A program made the position numbers and the translations under genes. A stretch of DNA of 64,000 nucleotides, taken from NCBI GenBank assembly GCA_963693315.1, contig OY856186.1:369980850-370044849 (forward strand), given 5' to 3'. Below, piece by piece: positions 61,767-64,000 of this stretch (within the stretch, counting starts at the first letter, position 1; every line of letters starts with the position of its first letter). This DNA comes from Diogma glabrata. Lineage: Eukaryota > Arthropoda > Insecta > Diptera > Cylindrotomidae. The notes below the pieces were generated by a model. The model was not told the origin of the DNA, did no database searches, and worked only from the letters and a program-made list of their open reading frames with translations.

Positions 61767-64000
61767 GCATCAATTAATAAAAGTGACACGTTTTTCATCG
61801 ATTATTCCTGAGTTCGCAAGGCGCAACAATGTTTTTTTATATATTTTCTTCGACCGTCATTTACAAGGTACAACAATTATTGAAAGTAACTACATATATC
61901 GAAATTATGTTTGGACTCCATCGAATTGTTGTGATAGATCAACGCCATTGCGAGGCACATCAATTGCTATTTAATATATTTTTTTCGACCGGCTTTTTTG
62001 AAGCGCAACCGCTGCATATTGATCTTCTGCCATTGCCATTTGTTTGGAACAACACGTCATACATATTTTAATTACTGTTGCTAGGCTTATAAGGGGCCAC
62101 ATCAGTACATATATTTTAGTTTTTTCGATCGACAATTGCAAGGCGTCACATTAGCTCTTGCATGTATGTATAACAAATAGGTCAATAAGCATCTCTCACA
62201 TTGAGCTTTATGTTTATGCACTTTTCAGTGAAGTTTATTCAATCAAAATACGACAGTCCACTGACCTCTTAAAGGCGGCATCAAAATTATAGACTTGATT
62301 GGAATGTTAACATAAAATGCATTGTGCAGTTGTAATTACAATATTTGACACAAAAGCACATAGATACCTTTTAAGACCTCCCACATCTCCATGCATTCTG
62401 GGGCCGTTGATCGACTCTTTGTTTTTTTTTGTTTTTTCTATAAAATTTTTTAAAGGAGGAATAACTTAATAACAAATCTTATCACATAAAAAATATGGCA
62501 TATATGCCAATATATCATGATAGGGTAAAAAAAATTAAAATAAAATAAGGTAAGGTAAAAAGAAAACATGGAATTGCCAATAGTCCAGCTGGTGGCATAT
62601 TTATTTCGTTTCAGAATTTTTAATTTCAGTTGTGACCGTTTTTATCGAATACAACAATACTAATTTTTATGCGACGTGACATGAGTATTGTCAAGTCACC
62701 TAATGTAACACGACATCAGTAATTGGGGTGGTAAAATATTTTCATAAAAGAATTTACTCAACATCTTAAAAATATCGTATTATTCTACCTTTTGTAACTT
62801 ATATTATAATAAATTCCGTATTTAAACAGATTCGGTTCCAGTAGGGCTGCCTGATCCGGCAGGGACAGTTTAAGCCGTTACATTCCTGATTAGTGCCTGC
62901 TCAAAGTGTCTGGTTCGGTCATATTTCAATAGTGGAGAAAGCCGTTTCCCCCAGGTCTGACCCCATACATAATGTTAGTCGGGCACTCAAATTTGCACAC
63001 AACTTCGCTTTTTGATTTTGTATGTAGAAAATTTCCAAATTCAAAATAACGTCTTCATATGCACTACACAATGATCCGTCAAATACATATCATGTTCCAC
63101 ATCTAGTGAATTGCGCTAAATGTTACATTCTGAAGAGGCGGATCAACCTCTCTAAGATATCTTTTGGGCTAGGAAAAATTTGGATCATTTTGCAAAGGAA
63201 AATCCGAAGATAGGTTCAAATTATTAAAAATTTTAGACATCAATTTTAAATTGTGTTTTTGGTTTGAGAAAATATCAAAAACCTGAAAAATTTGCACAAC
63301 CGATGGTTTGCAATTAATATATACAAATAGCAGATTGTTCAATTTGACTGTAGCTTGCATTTGACTGATTAATTCTACATAAAACGGATATCACTAAATA
63401 CACTGTGATACAAAATCGAACTTTCCGAATCCGAATGGGATGAAACCAAATGCAAATGAAAGTTGACATTATCCATAACAAAACCCTCAAGGGTTTTTTT
63501 TAGTTCAGAGCGAGATTTTTTTTTACAGGCATTTGAAGTTGGTGATTTTGGAATGCTGCCTTACAAGAACAAATCATTAAAAATTTGATAAGATAATGCT
63601 TATTTATTTTTATTTTCCTGGAAAGTTGTGGTATCTTAATGTTTTTGGGGTGGAGGAATCCATTTTTGATATTTATTTTTACCTTAAACTCACGCTAGGT
63701 GGCGCTGTCATACAAATTGTGCTATTTCTTTTAGATTTTCATTGAAAAACGGTGTAATTACTTTTTTTGAGGCTCAAAAATCAATTTTTGATGTTGGCTT
63801 CATTGTAAAATATATTTCTAATGATATTACGAAGTACATTTGATTATTTTTAGTACGTTACTATTACAAAAATGCTATTTTTATGGAAAAAAATGAGTTT
63901 TTTTTGGGGAAATAACGATTTTTTTATTACAAAAACAACTTTTTTATTTAAAAGAATTATATTTTTATAAAAATATATGTTATTCTATTAATCTTTACAA
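61767..64000. other. Non-coding DNA, no gene seen
   Basis: 61.8-62.15 kb carries a degenerate tandem word like TTCGACCG...AAGGCGCAAC at several places (about 61818, 61850, 61985, 62125). Repeat E copy 2 is at 62308-62605. The remainder is AT-rich with no recognisable gene; AACCCTCAAGGGTT (about 63482) is a small hairpin without evident role. Confidence 0.4.
62308..62605 (-). repeat. Repeat E, copy 2 (begins with LINE tail)
   Basis: ATAAAATGCATTGTGCAG, ACAATATTTGACACAA and GATACCTTTTAAGACCT echo the LINE 3' UTR. The section TCATGATAGGG ... AAAATAAAATAAGG ... TTGCCAATAGTCC ... GTGGCATATT matches 55672-55885. Confidence 0.55.

Noticed and set aside
63478..63500. AACCCTCAAGGGTT hairpin followed by a T run, like a bacterial terminator
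   Set aside because: The window is eukaryotic nuclear DNA; no transcription unit ends here.

Overview
This window looks like nuclear DNA of an arthropod, most likely an insect. It is about 70% A+T and is packed with dead transposons: Bel/Pao and Ty3/gypsy LTR elements, jockey-type LINEs, and foldback or TIR elements. It holds one clearly recognisable host gene, the circadian transcription factor Clock (Clk). That gene lies on the minus strand at 12.9-15.9 kb, has seven coding exons and short introns, and predicts an 829-residue bHLH-PAS protein with a Gln-rich C-terminal half. The order of insect cannot be fixed from the sequence alone.

Layout. 1-5.4 kb: a TIR element (1072-3269) containing a 1.8-kb repeat ('family A'), with a second family A copy next door and a third, inverted, at 22-23 kb; both nearby copies carry a tandem array of about 135-bp units. 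5.4-9.0 kb: no gene recognised. 9.0-12.3 kb: a decayed Bel/Pao retrotransposon (PBS, gag, RNase H and integrase remnants) invaded by a jockey LINE fragment. 12.9-15.9 kb: Clk. 16.3-17.2 kb: two long (TA)n tracts around a LINE tail bounded by inverted repeats. 18.6-19.6 kb: LINE 3' half. 26.0-31.6 kb: two copies of a long non-coding repeat family ('family C', marked by CCGGAAGT motifs), with small nested insertions and a striking hairpin at 29.1 kb. 32.4-39.05 kb: a LINE whose endonuclease/RT halves are separated by 4 kb that contains an inverted LINE tail and one unrecognised exon-like ORF.

40.5-48.4 kb is the best-resolved nest. A Ty3/gypsy element is interrupted twice, by a 2.2-kb Bel/Pao derivative with a 5-bp target duplication and by a 3.0-kb element with about 320-bp TIRs and a TA duplication. 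In both cases removing the insert and one duplication rejoins the gypsy reading frame. The 3.0-kb element in turn contains a 2.2-kb foldback element with palindrome arrays and a (TTTA)n core. A second, inverted copy of that foldback element lies at 57.0-61.8 kb and is itself split by a 2.7-kb LTR element (58477-61170). This last element has nearly identical 676-bp LTRs, a SAP-domain gag, no protease/RT/integrase core, and a gag whose segments are out of order. 49.0-49.4 kb is a (CT)n tract with a 200-bp assembly gap. 50.4-54.2 kb holds two decayed LINE fragments on opposite strands.

I found no convincing tRNA, rRNA or CRISPR array. The most unusual items are the scrambled LTR element, the aberrant 3' end of the nested Pao element, the repeated 17-bp palindromes of the foldback family, and an unassigned exon-like ORF at 36.6 kb. 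All functional statements about transposons come from motifs read by eye; no database search was possible.
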